Assembly: GCA_902623685.1 (NCBI GenBank)
Contig: CACNUQ010000003.1
Span: 1-64,000 of the forward strand
Direction of reading: 5' to 3'
Length of the DNA: 64,000 nt
Source: an uncultured SAR86 cluster bacterium
GTDB taxonomy: Bacteria; Pseudomonadota; Gammaproteobacteria; Magnimaribacterales; D2472
Under the pieces are notes generated by a model. That model made no database searches, was not told the DNA's origin, and saw only the letters and a list, made by a program, of their open reading frames with translations. This document shows positions 26,862-34,778 of the stretch, in pieces. The position numbers and the translations under genes were made by a program. Each line of letters starts with the position of its first letter. The stretch's first letter is position 1.

Positions 26862-27494
26862 ATGGATTACTTAGTACACAAAGAATCATTAATTGTATTT
26901 ACTCATAGAAGCAAAAAGCTTTTATTAGATCTTAATGGTTCATTAGCTTGGAAAATAGATCCAGAAAGAGCTCTAAAATGTAAGTATATTGTTTGTGCTC
27001 GTAATACTAATCATGGTTTAGCAGATTTAGAAGTGCCTCATTCTTCAGCTTTCTTAATAGGAAAGATTTCTGGAATAAGCCCTGCTTTAAATTTACCAAG
27101 AGATAATGATAGATGGATGATTAAATTTGATGAGTATGCCGAATTGAGTATTCCAAATGCTTGGGATGGTCAAAGATGGCCTGTGAAATATTATGAGACA
27201 GAAACATTACTCAATAAATTTGATATTGACCCTGAATCTCTTGACTGGAAAATTGTTCCTGATCAAGACCTTAGTTATATAGATGAATATTTTGAAGCTG
27301 AAAATGAGTTTCTTAATAGCGCAAGAAAAGTAAAAAAACATTTGGCAGAACCTGTTTTTGATGATGAATCTTTGCGTGTAAGTTATCTTGATAATAATGA
27401 GGTGGATGCATTAACTATTTCACAGGCAAAAGCCGGACTTTCAATTCATTACGATATTCCTGAAGAAAATATTGAGATTATTCTGAAGGGTTAA
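26862..27494 (+). CDS. Unknown protein, first gene of a four-gene islet
   Basis: 210 aa, soluble, with a GGGGA ribosome binding site just upstream. It has recognisable blocks: KYIVCARNTNHGLAD, HSSAFLIGKISGISPA, RWMIKFDEYAELSIPNAWDG and a C-terminal LTISQAKAGLSIHYDIPEEN. The last block resembles a tail that I recall from several uncharacterised and nuclease-associated bacterial proteins. No catalytic motif stands out. The blocks suggest a genuine widespread family of unknown function. It is followed 5 nt later by the next islet gene. Confidence 0.65.
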   Translation: MDYLVHKESLIVFTHRSKKLLLDLNGSLAWKIDPERALKCKYIVCARNTNHGLADLEVPHSSAFLIGKISGISPALNLPRDNDRWMIKFDEYAELSIPNAWDGQRWPVKYYETETLLNKFDIDPESLDWKIVPDQDLSYIDEYFEAENEFLNSARKVKKHLAEPVFDDESLRVSYLDNNEVDALTISQAKAGLSIHYDIPEENIEIILKG

Positions 27495-27499
27495 TAAAT

Positions 27500-27823
27500 A
27501 TGCAAAAAGAAAAAAAATTAAGGGTTATAAATAATGATTTAAAAATATTTTATGTTCCGTATACCAGAATTGATGTAGATTTTTATGAGATTAGAGCTAA
27601 ATCAAAAGAGCATGCACTCCAAAAATTCAATTACATTCTAGCTGATAGAAAGGCTCTTTTAAATCGGTGTCGAAGGGTTTCTTTGATTGAGCAGCAATCC
27701 AATATAGCTTATGAAAGAGCAGAAGTACCAGATTCTTTGGGAATATTTAATCGACCAATTGATTTCTATGACATCCATGACAGAGAAATTATCCTTCCTC
27801 CAAATTTAAAACAAATTCACTAA
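27500..27823 (+). CDS. Unknown small protein of the islet
   Basis: 107 aa, soluble and charged. The N-terminal half (LKIFYVPYTRIDVDFYEIRA, then KSKEHALQKFNYILADRKAL) suggests a small alpha/beta domain. The C-terminus contains RPIDFYDIHDREIILPPN. There is no recognised family, signal peptide or membrane segment. It lies 5 nt after the previous gene and 18 nt before the next, so it is in the same operon. Confidence 0.6.
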   Translation: MQKEKKLRVINNDLKIFYVPYTRIDVDFYEIRAKSKEHALQKFNYILADRKALLNRCRRVSLIEQQSNIAYERAEVPDSLGIFNRPIDFYDIHDREIILPPNLKQIH

Positions 27824-27841
27824 CCTGAAAAGAGATAAAAT

Positions 27842-28519
27842 ATGAATTATGACTCATTGCAGAAATTATCTTATTTAAAAAGAGATATTACATATAAAAA
27901 CAAACCAGGCATTAGAATAGATAAATTTTCTGATCGACTTGGGCTAATAGAACAAGATCCTTTTATAGGTTTTGTGGGCAAAGATTTTGAACAAACTCAA
28001 TGCAAGGTCTTATTTCTAGGCAAGTCTAATGCTGAAAGCAAAAGCGAACATCAAGCAATTGACAGGCAAATAAATCAAGCACTTCTATTATTTCAATCAT
28101 CAGAGAAACACAAAGAAATTTTCTATAGACAGTATGCAAATAGATACCTTGAAGCAATGCCTAGATGGAATATTTCTAGATTTGTAAACGAGTTTAGAAA
28201 TTTAACCAAACTCAGTCTGCATCAAATAGCTTATGCGAATATTGTGCCTTATAGATACATAGGCGCTCCAAATAATGCTGCATACAAAATAGCATTTGAG
28301 AATTTTACAAATAAATTTATCGAGATTATTAAGCCTGATTTGATTGTTCCCTTGGGAGCTAATCTAGAAGAAATTATTATTAGAAATCTTACAACAGATA
28401 GAAAAATTTATGTTGCAAAAGGAATCAACAGAGAAGGAAGAGACAAAAGAATTGCTGAGGTCGGATGGCAAACTATATTAAATGCAGTGGAGGATTATGA
28501 GAATAAAAAAAGAGGTTAA
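27842..28519 (+). CDS. Possible uracil-DNA-glycosylase-fold protein
   Basis: 225 aa. The arrangement CKVLFLGKSNAES (about residue 56), then IAYANIVPYRYIGAPN (about residue 133), then IIKPDLIVPLGANLEEIII (about residue 164) follows the strand order of the UDG superfamily. There the first block carries the catalytic loop and the third precedes the leucine-loop region. The usual catalytic residues of families 1-5 are not evident, so it could be a non-catalytic or divergent member. The assignment is by pattern only and is weak to moderate. Confidence 0.45.
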   Translation: MNYDSLQKLSYLKRDITYKNKPGIRIDKFSDRLGLIEQDPFIGFVGKDFEQTQCKVLFLGKSNAESKSEHQAIDRQINQALLLFQSSEKHKEIFYRQYANRYLEAMPRWNISRFVNEFRNLTKLSLHQIAYANIVPYRYIGAPNNAAYKIAFENFTNKFIEIIKPDLIVPLGANLEEIIIRNLTTDRKIYVAKGINREGRDKRIAEVGWQTILNAVEDYENKKRG

Positions 28520-28724
28520 TCCTACTGAACCTGCCCTGGCATGGGAAAAGAAAAATGAATGGTTTGGTGTTGAAGACCATCAAAATATAGAAGCTTCAAG
28601 AATAGCTTTTGCGACCCATGAATACCTATGTGCATTGTGTTATGTAGAGATAGACTCAGAAGAGTATTACAAAGAGATAAATGCTGCTGTAAATAGACGC
28701 TTTCCTGGCCTGGCCAAGTTATAG
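28497..28724 (+). CDS. Small unknown protein with phage-like motif
   Basis: 75 aa from the ATG at 28497, chosen because GTGGAGGA lies immediately upstream; another ATG at 28482 has no such site. It overlaps the preceding gene by 23 nt. AWEKKNEWFGVEDHQNIEAS followed by a pattern E-Y-Y-K-E-I-N and RRFPGL resembles a segment I recall from phage scaffold or head proteins (AWxxxNxWFG...EYYxEIDRRMxxxFP). It stands alone here. It may be a phage remnant or an accessory to the islet. Its end overlaps the convergent TRAP gene by 6 nt. Confidence 0.5.
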   Translation: MRIKKEVNPTEPALAWEKKNEWFGVEDHQNIEASRIAFATHEYLCALCYVEIDSEEYYKEINAAVNRRFPGLAKL

Positions 28725-30047
28725 GATAAAAAACGGAAATAGAATTACCAATAACAAAACTAGCAGCTGAATAGCTATAAAGGGTACAACCCCTTTATAA
28801 ATATCAGTGGTTTTAATGCTTTCATCTGCTACTCCTCTCAGATAAAACAAGGAGAAGCCAAAGGGAGGCGTTAAAAAAGAGGTTTGCAAATTAATCGCCA
28901 TCAATATTCCAAGCCAGACGGGATCAAAGCCCATCATTAAAAGTGGGGGTGCTACCAAGGGAATAATGACATAACAAATTTCTATAAAATCTAGGATAAA
29001 ACCAAAGAGAAAGATTGCCAGTAGAATAAATAATAAAGCTGTGTACTTGCCCCCAGGCATCATCTCAAAAATTTGATCAACCAAAAGATCGCCACCCACT
29101 CCTCTAAAAATTAAAGAGAAAATTGAAGCGCCAATAAGAATACTAAAAATCATAGTGGTTACAGTCGCAGCTTTATAACTTGTTACTCTTATAAGCTCTA
29201 AATTTAAACTACCATTTAAAGCTGAAATGATGAGTGCTCCAAAAGCTCCAACCCCTGCTGCTTCAGTTGGAGTGGCTATTCCAGCAATAATGGATCCAAG
29301 AACCACAAAAATAAGGGTGGCAGGTGGGAGAAGAGTTTTGAATATATTCACCTCATCTTCAATTTCATCTGTATGAGCGAATTCTTTCTTTCGATTAATG
29401 AAAATTGTGTACGCCAAATATCCAATCACTATCATCATTCCTGGAATAATAGCTCCAACAAATAAGTCTCCAACTGAAACAGTTTCTTGTGAAAAGACTC
29501 CCATATTATTTTGTGCTCTTTGATAAGCATTTGACATAACATCACCGAGGAGGACGAGTGCAATTGAGGGTGGAATGATTTGACCGAGTGTTCCAGTGGA
29601 GGCTACTAAACCTGCAGAAAAATCTTTCTCATAACCTTGCCTCAACATTACTGGCAGAGACATAAGACCCATAGTTACAACAGTCGCTCCAACAATCCCA
29701 GTACTTGCTGCTAACAGGGCGCCAACTAAAATAATAGAGATGCTTAAACCTGAATTAGTATTTCTAAATACTATTGCCATATCTTTGAGCATTTTGCTGG
29801 CAATACCAGCTCTTTCTAAGACTACTCCCATAAGAACAAACAAGGGAACAGCAAGTAAAGTTTGATTATTCATGATGCCAAACATACGCATGGGCAAGGT
29901 TTTAAACAAATTTGGGTCAAAAAAATCAAATGCCATACCAATGAGAGCGAATAGGATTGAAGTTCCAGCAAGCGTAAACGCTACTGGATAACCTAGAAGC
30001 AAAGCTCCACAAATGAGAAGAATTAAAATAATTGGAATTATTTCCAT
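28719..30047 (-). CDS. dctM: TRAP transporter large permease (DctM)
   Basis: 442 aa with about twelve membrane helices. TRAP-M hallmarks include LLLGYPVAFTLAGTSILFAL at the start, LLAVPLFVLMGVVLERAG, STGTLGQIIPPSIALVLLGD with the IPPS motif (about residue 157), and PTEAAGVGAFGALI. It is the Na+-coupled membrane subunit for organic acid uptake. It follows dctQ with a 10-nt overlap. Its probable binding protein is encoded 4 kb away on the other strand. Confidence 0.93.
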   Translation of the reverse strand: MEIIPIILILLICGALLLGYPVAFTLAGTSILFALIGMAFDFFDPNLFKTLPMRMFGIMNNQTLLAVPLFVLMGVVLERAGIASKMLKDMAIVFRNTNSGLSISIILVGALLAASTGIVGATVVTMGLMSLPVMLRQGYEKDFSAGLVASTGTLGQIIPPSIALVLLGDVMSNAYQRAQNNMGVFSQETVSVGDLFVGAIIPGMMIVIGYLAYTIFINRKKEFAHTDEIEDEVNIFKTLLPPATLIFVVLGSIIAGIATPTEAAGVGAFGALIISALNGSLNLELIRVTSYKAATVTTMIFSILIGASIFSLIFRGVGGDLLVDQIFEMMPGGKYTALLFILLAIFLFGFILDFIEICYVIIPLVAPPLLMMGFDPVWLGILMAINLQTSFLTPPFGFSLFYLRGVADESIKTTDIYKGVVPFIAIQLLVLLLVILFPFFIL

Positions 30048-30490
30048 GTTTTATACAGCTCCCTAATTCCAGCTAATGCTAAAACTATTGGAAATAAAAA
30101 AATAAATGATTTTTGGATATAAACTAAGTTTAATCCGCCAGGTTCTGTCGATATCTCTTTAACTGACCATGAGGCAGAAACAAAATCTATAGCGTAATAT
30201 GACAAGACGCCTATCGTTGGCAATAAGAAAAAAAATATTCCAAGAACGTTAACTAGTTTTTTATATTCAGGTGATGCATTTCGATAGAAGATATCAACTC
30301 TTACATGTTCATCTTCTGAATATGCCCAGCCTGCACAACCTAAAAAAATAAGAGCATGAACATACAGAGCCAGCTCTTGGATATCCACTCTGCCGATACC
30401 AAAAAAATAACGTCCAATGACAACGATCATGACCAAAATTAATAAAACAGGAATCAATCGTGCAAAAAATCGTCCTAAATAATCACTCAT
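30038..30490 (-). CDS. dctQ: TRAP transporter small permease (DctQ)
   Basis: 150 aa with four membrane helices. VIGRYFFGIGRVDIQELALY (about residue 26) and GCAGWAYSEDEHVRVDIFY are the conserved DctQ segments. It pairs with DctM to form the transporter membrane complex. It overlaps dctM by 10 nt and is divergent from yaaA, with 38 nt between start codons that must hold both promoters. Confidence 0.9.
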   Translation of the reverse strand: MSDYLGRFFARLIPVLLILVMIVVIGRYFFGIGRVDIQELALYVHALIFLGCAGWAYSEDEHVRVDIFYRNASPEYKKLVNVLGIFFFLLPTIGVLSYYAIDFVSASWSVKEISTEPGGLNLVYIQKSFIFLFPIVLALAGIRELYKTWK

Positions 30491-30528
30491 GCTATGTATA
30501 TTAAAGAGATTTGTTTAAAATAAGAACC

Positions 30529-31296
30529 ATGATCGTTTTATTATCACCAGCAAAAACCCTCGATTACACAAAGGAGTTCGATGTAGAGCCAACCGCGCCA
30601 GCTTTTTTAGCTGACTCAGCCAAATTAATTAGGGAGCTCAAAACAAAAGAGCCCAAAGATATTGCTTCTCTCATGGGTTTAAGCGATAAGCTTGCAGCTT
30701 TAAATTTTGATCGTTATCAAAGTTGGTCAGCTGCTAAAAAGATTAGTAATGATAGCAAGCCGGCTTTATATGTTTTCCAAGGAGATGTTTACCAAGGTTT
30801 GCAAGCAGAAACTTTTGATAAAAAAGATATTACCTTTGCTCAAAAGCATTTAAGAATCTTATCTGGCTTGTATGGAGAGCTAAGACCGCTTGATGTTATT
30901 AAACCATATCGATTAGAAATGGGAACTAAGTTGCAGAACTCAGAAGGAAAAAATTTATATGAGTTTTGGGGTAATAAAGTTAAAGATAATATTTTAAAAG
31001 AACTTAAAACTAACAAATCAAATCTCGTCGTTAATCTGGCATCAAAAGAATATTTTACTGTTGTAGGCTCATTGCCAGAGGATGTTGAAGTCGTTTCACC
31101 AGTTTTTAAAGATTTTAAAAATGGTGAATACAAACTGATTAGTTTTTACGCCAAAAAAGCTCGTGGATATATGAGCCACTGGATGATTAAAAATAAAGTT
31201 ACAAAGTCTGAGGAATTAAAGAATTTTGATGCTGAAGGTTATAAATATTCAAAAAAGCTTTCTACACCTTCAGAACCTGTTTTCTTAAGGAACTAA
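30529..31296 (+). CDS. yaaA: Peroxide stress protein YaaA
   Basis: 255 aa from the ATG at 30529, which gives MIVLLSPAKTLDYT, matching the start of E. coli YaaA. Other conserved blocks are MGLSDKLAALNFDRYQSW, ALYVFQGDVYQGL and RGYMSHWMIKN. The family (DUF328) limits iron-driven oxidative damage after peroxide and binds DNA in E. coli. Its 3' end overlaps the convergent dienoyl-CoA isomerase gene by 12 nt. Confidence 0.93.
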   Translation: MIVLLSPAKTLDYTKEFDVEPTAPAFLADSAKLIRELKTKEPKDIASLMGLSDKLAALNFDRYQSWSAAKKISNDSKPALYVFQGDVYQGLQAETFDKKDITFAQKHLRILSGLYGELRPLDVIKPYRLEMGTKLQNSEGKNLYEFWGNKVKDNILKELKTNKSNLVVNLASKEYFTVVGSLPEDVEVVSPVFKDFKNGEYKLISFYAKKARGYMSHWMIKNKVTKSEELKNFDAEGYKYSKKLSTPSEPVFLRN

Positions 31297-32145
31297 TCCC
31301 TCTTTTTCCCAGAATGAATGCGTTGGCTCTAAGTCATCGTAATTTGCTTTAGATTTTTCCATAAAGGCTTTCATAGCCGCTTCCATGTCTTGACCACTAA
31401 TTAATGAAGAATTCCATGCAGCATGATAATCAAGCGATTCTTTAACGCTATGGTCACGAGCATAGTTAATTTGTTTTTTAATTACTCGAGTAACAAGCGG
31501 GGACTTTGAGGCAATTTCTTGAGCTAGCTCTAATGAACCTTTTTCAAGATCTTCTATGCTATCAAAAACTTTATTCATAAAGCCTAATTTAAGAGCCTCA
31601 GTTGGAAGAAATTTTCTACCAGTATAAGCAAGCTCTCTAACTGCGCCTATCGGCATCAATGAAGGGAGTCTTTGCAATGTACCAACATCTGCGGCTAGAC
31701 CTATATCGACTTCCGCAATTTTAAAAAAAGCATCAGCAGAACAGTGTCTAATGTCACAGGCAGATACCATATCTATGCCACCACCAACACAGGCTCCTTG
31801 AATGGATGCAATTGTCGGCATGCGACATTCCTCTAATGCAGTAAAGGTATTTTGCAGCTCTAGTACTTCGTGATAAAAAGTCTCTCGCATTCGAGCAGGG
31901 TCCTTTTTTGGCCCGTTTTTATCTGCGGGAGCAAAGTTAGCCAAATCCATACCGGCATTAAAATGCTTGCCTTCTGCTTTCAATAAAATAACTCTTGCCT
32001 CAGCATTTTTGTCTAGTTCTTTAACTATTTCGGGAAGTTCTTTCCAGAACAATCGTGTCATGGTATTAAATTCATCAGGACGATTCATGACCACATGGGC
32101 CACATGATCTTTTACGCTGACATCAAAACATGTGTATTTACTCAT
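31285..32145 (-). CDS. Delta3,5-delta2,4-dienoyl-CoA isomerase (ECH1-like crotonase)
   Basis: 286 aa. GKHFNAGMDLANF (about residue 61) and QGACVGGGIDMVSACDIRHC (about residue 115) form the oxyanion hole. The block FFKIAEVDIGLAADVGTLQR carries the Glu and Asp residues that in rat ECH1 move protons along the dienoyl chain. This points to isomerisation of odd-position double bonds in unsaturated fatty acid oxidation rather than simple hydration. Its ATG overlaps the stop of a small upstream frame (ATGAGTAA), suggesting translational coupling. Confidence 0.87.
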   Translation of the reverse strand: MSKYTCFDVSVKDHVAHVVMNRPDEFNTMTRLFWKELPEIVKELDKNAEARVILLKAEGKHFNAGMDLANFAPADKNGPKKDPARMRETFYHEVLELQNTFTALEECRMPTIASIQGACVGGGIDMVSACDIRHCSADAFFKIAEVDIGLAADVGTLQRLPSLMPIGAVRELAYTGRKFLPTEALKLGFMNKVFDSIEDLEKGSLELAQEIASKSPLVTRVIKKQINYARDHSVKESLDYHAAWNSSLISGQDMEAAMKAFMEKSKANYDDLEPTHSFWEKEGLVP

Positions 32146-32302
32146 TTGAATCTACCTCATTTTTGATATTTTGAACTATCTCTCTTAACTCATCCACTAA
32201 TTCAAAAGTTTTATGATGAGGGAGGACTACTTTTCTCTCGGTACTAAGTTTCTTTAGCCCATTATCTAACTCATCTAATTTGGTGATTATTTCTTTGCTC
32301 AT
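32138..32302 (-). CDS. Small ORF upstream of and coupled to the dienoyl-CoA isomerase gene
   Basis: 54 aa: it begins MSKEIITKLDELDNGLKKLS, continues with a central PHHKTFELVDELREIV, and ends just after the isomerase start codon. The predicted product is highly charged and helical. The start ATG is at 32302 and the stop TAA lies within ATGAGTAA of the downstream gene. No family is recognised. It fills most of the 200-nt gap between isomerase and acid phosphatase. Coupling and regular heptad-like Leu spacing favour a real gene; no clear Shine-Dalgarno is seen. Confidence 0.5.
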   Translation of the reverse strand: MSKEIITKLDELDNGLKKLSTERKVVLPHHKTFELVDELREIVQNIKNEVDSNE

Positions 32303-32347
32303 GGATACAATAGGTTTCTTAACAAAAAATTATAATAGCTTAAATCT

Positions 32348-33199
32348 ATGAAAGCACGTCTCTGGCAAAGTTTATTTCTTTTAAACTCACTGATTACAAC
32401 AGAAATTATTTTTGCAGATAACGCAAAAAAAGATATTAGTGATTTAAAAGAACAAAATATAATGTCTATACTTTATCAACAGACAGCGGCTGAAAGACTG
32501 GCTGGAAGTCTTCAAACCTTCAGATCAGCCAAGCAAGCGCTAGACAATGCTTTAGCAGATTCATCTTGGAGCGCTCTGCCAGGACAAGATGTTAAAGGTA
32601 AAAGACCAGCAATTATAGTCGATGTAGATGAGACAGTTTTAGATAATACTGCTTATGAAGCCCGAATGATTCTTGATGGCACCAAGTATCCAGAAGGGTG
32701 GATTAATTGGGGCAAAGAAGCAGTTGCCACTGAAGTTCCAGGCGCAAAAGATTTTCTGAATTATGCAGATTCGAAAGGCGTAACAATTTTTTATGTTACT
32801 AATCGGGTAATTGAGTTAAAAGAATCAACCAAAAAAAATCTCACCAAGCTTGATATTCCTTGGGATCAGGACATTGATACCGTTTTAATGCGTGGAGAAA
32901 ATAACTGGGATTCTAACAAGGGACCGAGAAGAGAGTTGATAGGAGGAAAATACAGAGTCTTGCTTATGGTTGGAGATAATTTAGGAGATTTTGTGGACGC
33001 TAAAGACAATAACTTGGGCCCTGAAGAAAGAAAAGAAATTGTTAGAGCATATTCTGATTATTGGGGAGTAAAGTGGTTTATGATTCAAAATATTGCTTAT
33101 GGTGATTGGGAGGGAGCCCTCTATAACTTTGACTATTCGCTTTCTCCTGATGAAGTGAATAACGCTCGTTTAGAGAACCTGAAGCCATTGAGAGAATAG
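32348..33199 (+). CDS. Exported HAD acid phosphatase, e(P4)/class B-like
   Basis: 283 aa with a signal peptide (about residues 1-24). The HAD nucleophile motif is IIVDVDETVLDN (about residue 96), and VTIFYVTNRV is motif II. DNLGDF near residue 216 supplies the C-terminal aspartates. It resembles lipoprotein e(P4) 5'-nucleotidases that dephosphorylate nucleotides in the periplasm, but there is no lipobox cysteine, so it should be soluble or otherwise anchored. It could supply phosphate or nucleosides. Confidence 0.85.
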   Translation: MKARLWQSLFLLNSLITTEIIFADNAKKDISDLKEQNIMSILYQQTAAERLAGSLQTFRSAKQALDNALADSSWSALPGQDVKGKRPAIIVDVDETVLDNTAYEARMILDGTKYPEGWINWGKEAVATEVPGAKDFLNYADSKGVTIFYVTNRVIELKESTKKNLTKLDIPWDQDIDTVLMRGENNWDSNKGPRRELIGGKYRVLLMVGDNLGDFVDAKDNNLGPEERKEIVRAYSDYWGVKWFMIQNIAYGDWEGALYNFDYSLSPDEVNNARLENLKPLRE

Positions 33200-33210
33200 A
33201 ATGAAGACCT

Positions 33211-33255
33211 TTGACCTCATGTTGCAGGTTCTAAATTTTGAGAATTTAGGGTCAA
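33211..33255. terminator. Nested hairpin between convergent genes
   Basis: CTAAATT (33231-33237) pairs perfectly with AATTTAG (33243-33249) around TTGAG. An outer pair, TTGACC (33211-33216) and GGTCAA (33250-33255), encloses it. It lies between the acid phosphatase and yrfG, which converge. The outer arm touches the last codon of yrfG. There is no U-run, so termination is uncertain. Confidence 0.35.
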
Positions 33256-33902
33256 GTAATTTCGCTAACTAGATTAGCAAGACTGGGGAAGGTCTTAATT
33301 TCATTTTGTAAAATTCTATTTTTGCCTGGAGTAATCCAGGCTACTTGTTTTACCCCTGCTTTAGCGGCAGCTGTGACGACCTTGAAATCATCATCTATAA
33401 AGATTACATCTTCAAAATCTAGATTTAAGTTATGCCTTGCTAAAGTCCAAAATTCTTTTGACTCTTTAGGATAACCAACATGCATGCTGTAAAAAATTGA
33501 ATCAAAAAATTCTAGAAAGTTTTGAGTTTCGGCTTTGTATTCCTGAATCCTTGGATCTCCATTAGTCAAAATGTGCTTGGGATTTTGTAAAGCTGATAAT
33601 TTTTGTAATGCCTCATATGAACCTTTTATATAAAAACACTTCTCTTCTTTTTCTTTAATGATTTGCATGCAGTCAATGTTAAGCAAATCATCCCAATAAT
33701 TCAGATCATAAAAATTTAGCGTCCCCTTTTGCATTTCTATTTTTGTGAGGATCTCTGATTTTGCTTCTTCCTCACTTAGGCTTAATTGGCTTGCTATATG
33801 CTCAGGGAGCCAGGATTCCCAAAACTTTATATCGTAATTAATATCTAAGATAACCCCATCAAGATCTGAAAGAATTGCAGTGGTAGAATTAAGCTTTACC
33901 AT
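33252..33902 (-). CDS. yrfG: GMP/IMP nucleotidase, YrfG type (HAD-IA)
   Basis: 216 aa HAD phosphatase. Motif I is ILSDLDGVILDINYDIKFW, motif II is HILTNGDPR, the conserved Lys lies in HVGYPKESKEFW, and motif IV is FIDDDFK. The block GTLNFYDLNYWDDLLNID closely follows E. coli YrfG, which removes phosphate from GMP and IMP. In many gammaproteobacteria yrfG lies near cysQ, as it does here. Its start codon is only 7 nt from that of cysQ on the other strand. Confidence 0.82.
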   Translation of the reverse strand: MVKLNSTTAILSDLDGVILDINYDIKFWESWLPEHIASQLSLSEEEAKSEILTKIEMQKGTLNFYDLNYWDDLLNIDCMQIIKEKEEKCFYIKGSYEALQKLSALQNPKHILTNGDPRIQEYKAETQNFLEFFDSIFYSMHVGYPKESKEFWTLARHNLNLDFEDVIFIDDDFKVVTAAAKAGVKQVAWITPGKNRILQNEIKTFPSLANLVSEIT

Positions 33903-33909
33903 TAATAAA

Positions 33910-34725
33910 ATGCTAACTAAAAATTTAGAATATATTATCTCTCAATTAGAGGAATTAACGCGGAGTTTATTTCCAGAGATTCTAAAAATTTATCAGAATC
34001 CAAGGTCCAGCGCACAAGAGAAAAAAGATGGTTCACCTGTGACTGCTGCCGATATGTATACCCATAAAGTAATAGTACACTTTTTAAAGAGTCAATTTCC
34101 TGATATCCCTATCGTTTCAGAGGAAAGTTTTAGGCAAAAAAATTATACGCCAGCAAAAGAGTTTTGGATCATTGATCCCATAGATGGAACTAAAGAGTTT
34201 TTAAACAAATCAGATGAGTTTACGACTAACATAGCTCTTATTCAAAATAGTAAACCCATCATTGGTGTTGTAGGAGCACCCGCTTTTGACCAGATTTGGT
34301 CAGGGATAGCAAATCAACCTATCAACAAGATTAAGTCTGATAATAAAAAATTGTCAACACTACGAATAGTTACCAGTAAAAGTCATAGAACATTAATAGA
34401 TACAGCTTTTTTAAATTTTTTAGACAAAAAAGGTAAAAAACTAAAGATAATACCTAAGGGCAGCTCTCTTAAAATTTGTGCCTTGGCAGATAAAAAAGCT
34501 GACATTTACCCACGATTTGGTCCTACTTCTGAGTGGGACATAGCAGCTGCAGACGCCGTTCTAAGATCAAGGGGGGGAGGTATTTTTCAAATAGATAATC
34601 GAAAACCCCTTGAATATGGAAAAAAAAACAACATATTAAATCCTATGTTTATTGCAATTAGAGATATGAACCAAAAAAAGACAATTTTGTCTCTAATAGG
34701 TAGTTTTAGAAAAAATTTGCTATAA
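33910..34725 (+). CDS. cysQ: 3'(2'),5'-bisphosphate nucleotidase CysQ
   Basis: 271 aa from the ATG at 33910. The inositol-monophosphatase-family metal site is DPIDGTKEFL (about residue 86), with upstream GSPVTAADMYTH and VSEESF. The C-terminal motif is EWDIAAADAVLRSRGG. The enzyme hydrolyses PAP to AMP, preventing its build-up from sulfate assimilation or sulfotransferase activity. A sulfotransferase-like gene is present at 59487. No Shine-Dalgarno is visible in front of the ATG. Confidence 0.92.
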   Translation: MLTKNLEYIISQLEELTRSLFPEILKIYQNPRSSAQEKKDGSPVTAADMYTHKVIVHFLKSQFPDIPIVSEESFRQKNYTPAKEFWIIDPIDGTKEFLNKSDEFTTNIALIQNSKPIIGVVGAPAFDQIWSGIANQPINKIKSDNKKLSTLRIVTSKSHRTLIDTAFLNFLDKKGKKLKIIPKGSSLKICALADKKADIYPRFGPTSEWDIAAADAVLRSRGGGIFQIDNRKPLEYGKKNNILNPMFIAIRDMNQKKTILSLIGSFRKNLL

Positions 34726-34735
34726 TTATCAATTC

Positions 34736-34766
34736 TTAATAACTATGAGTTATAATTAGTTATTAA
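34736..34766. repeat. Perfect 10-bp inverted repeat upstream of rpoH
   Basis: TTAATAACTA (34736-34745) and TAGTTATTAA (34757-34766) are exact reverse complements around an 11-nt spacer. The spacer contains most of a TATAAT (34751-34756). It starts 10 nt after the cysQ stop and ends 12 nt before the rpoH ATG. It could be an operator over the -10 box, or an unstable AT-rich RNA hairpin next to the start codon. Confidence 0.5.
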
Positions 34767-34778
34767 AAAAACATATAT

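Noticed and set aside
21600-32325. Shared AATAGGYTTCTTA string upstream of uvrD/rpiR (near 21608) and of the acid phosphatase (near 32308)
   Set aside because: One short near-match pair is expected by chance in 64 kb of AT-rich sequence.
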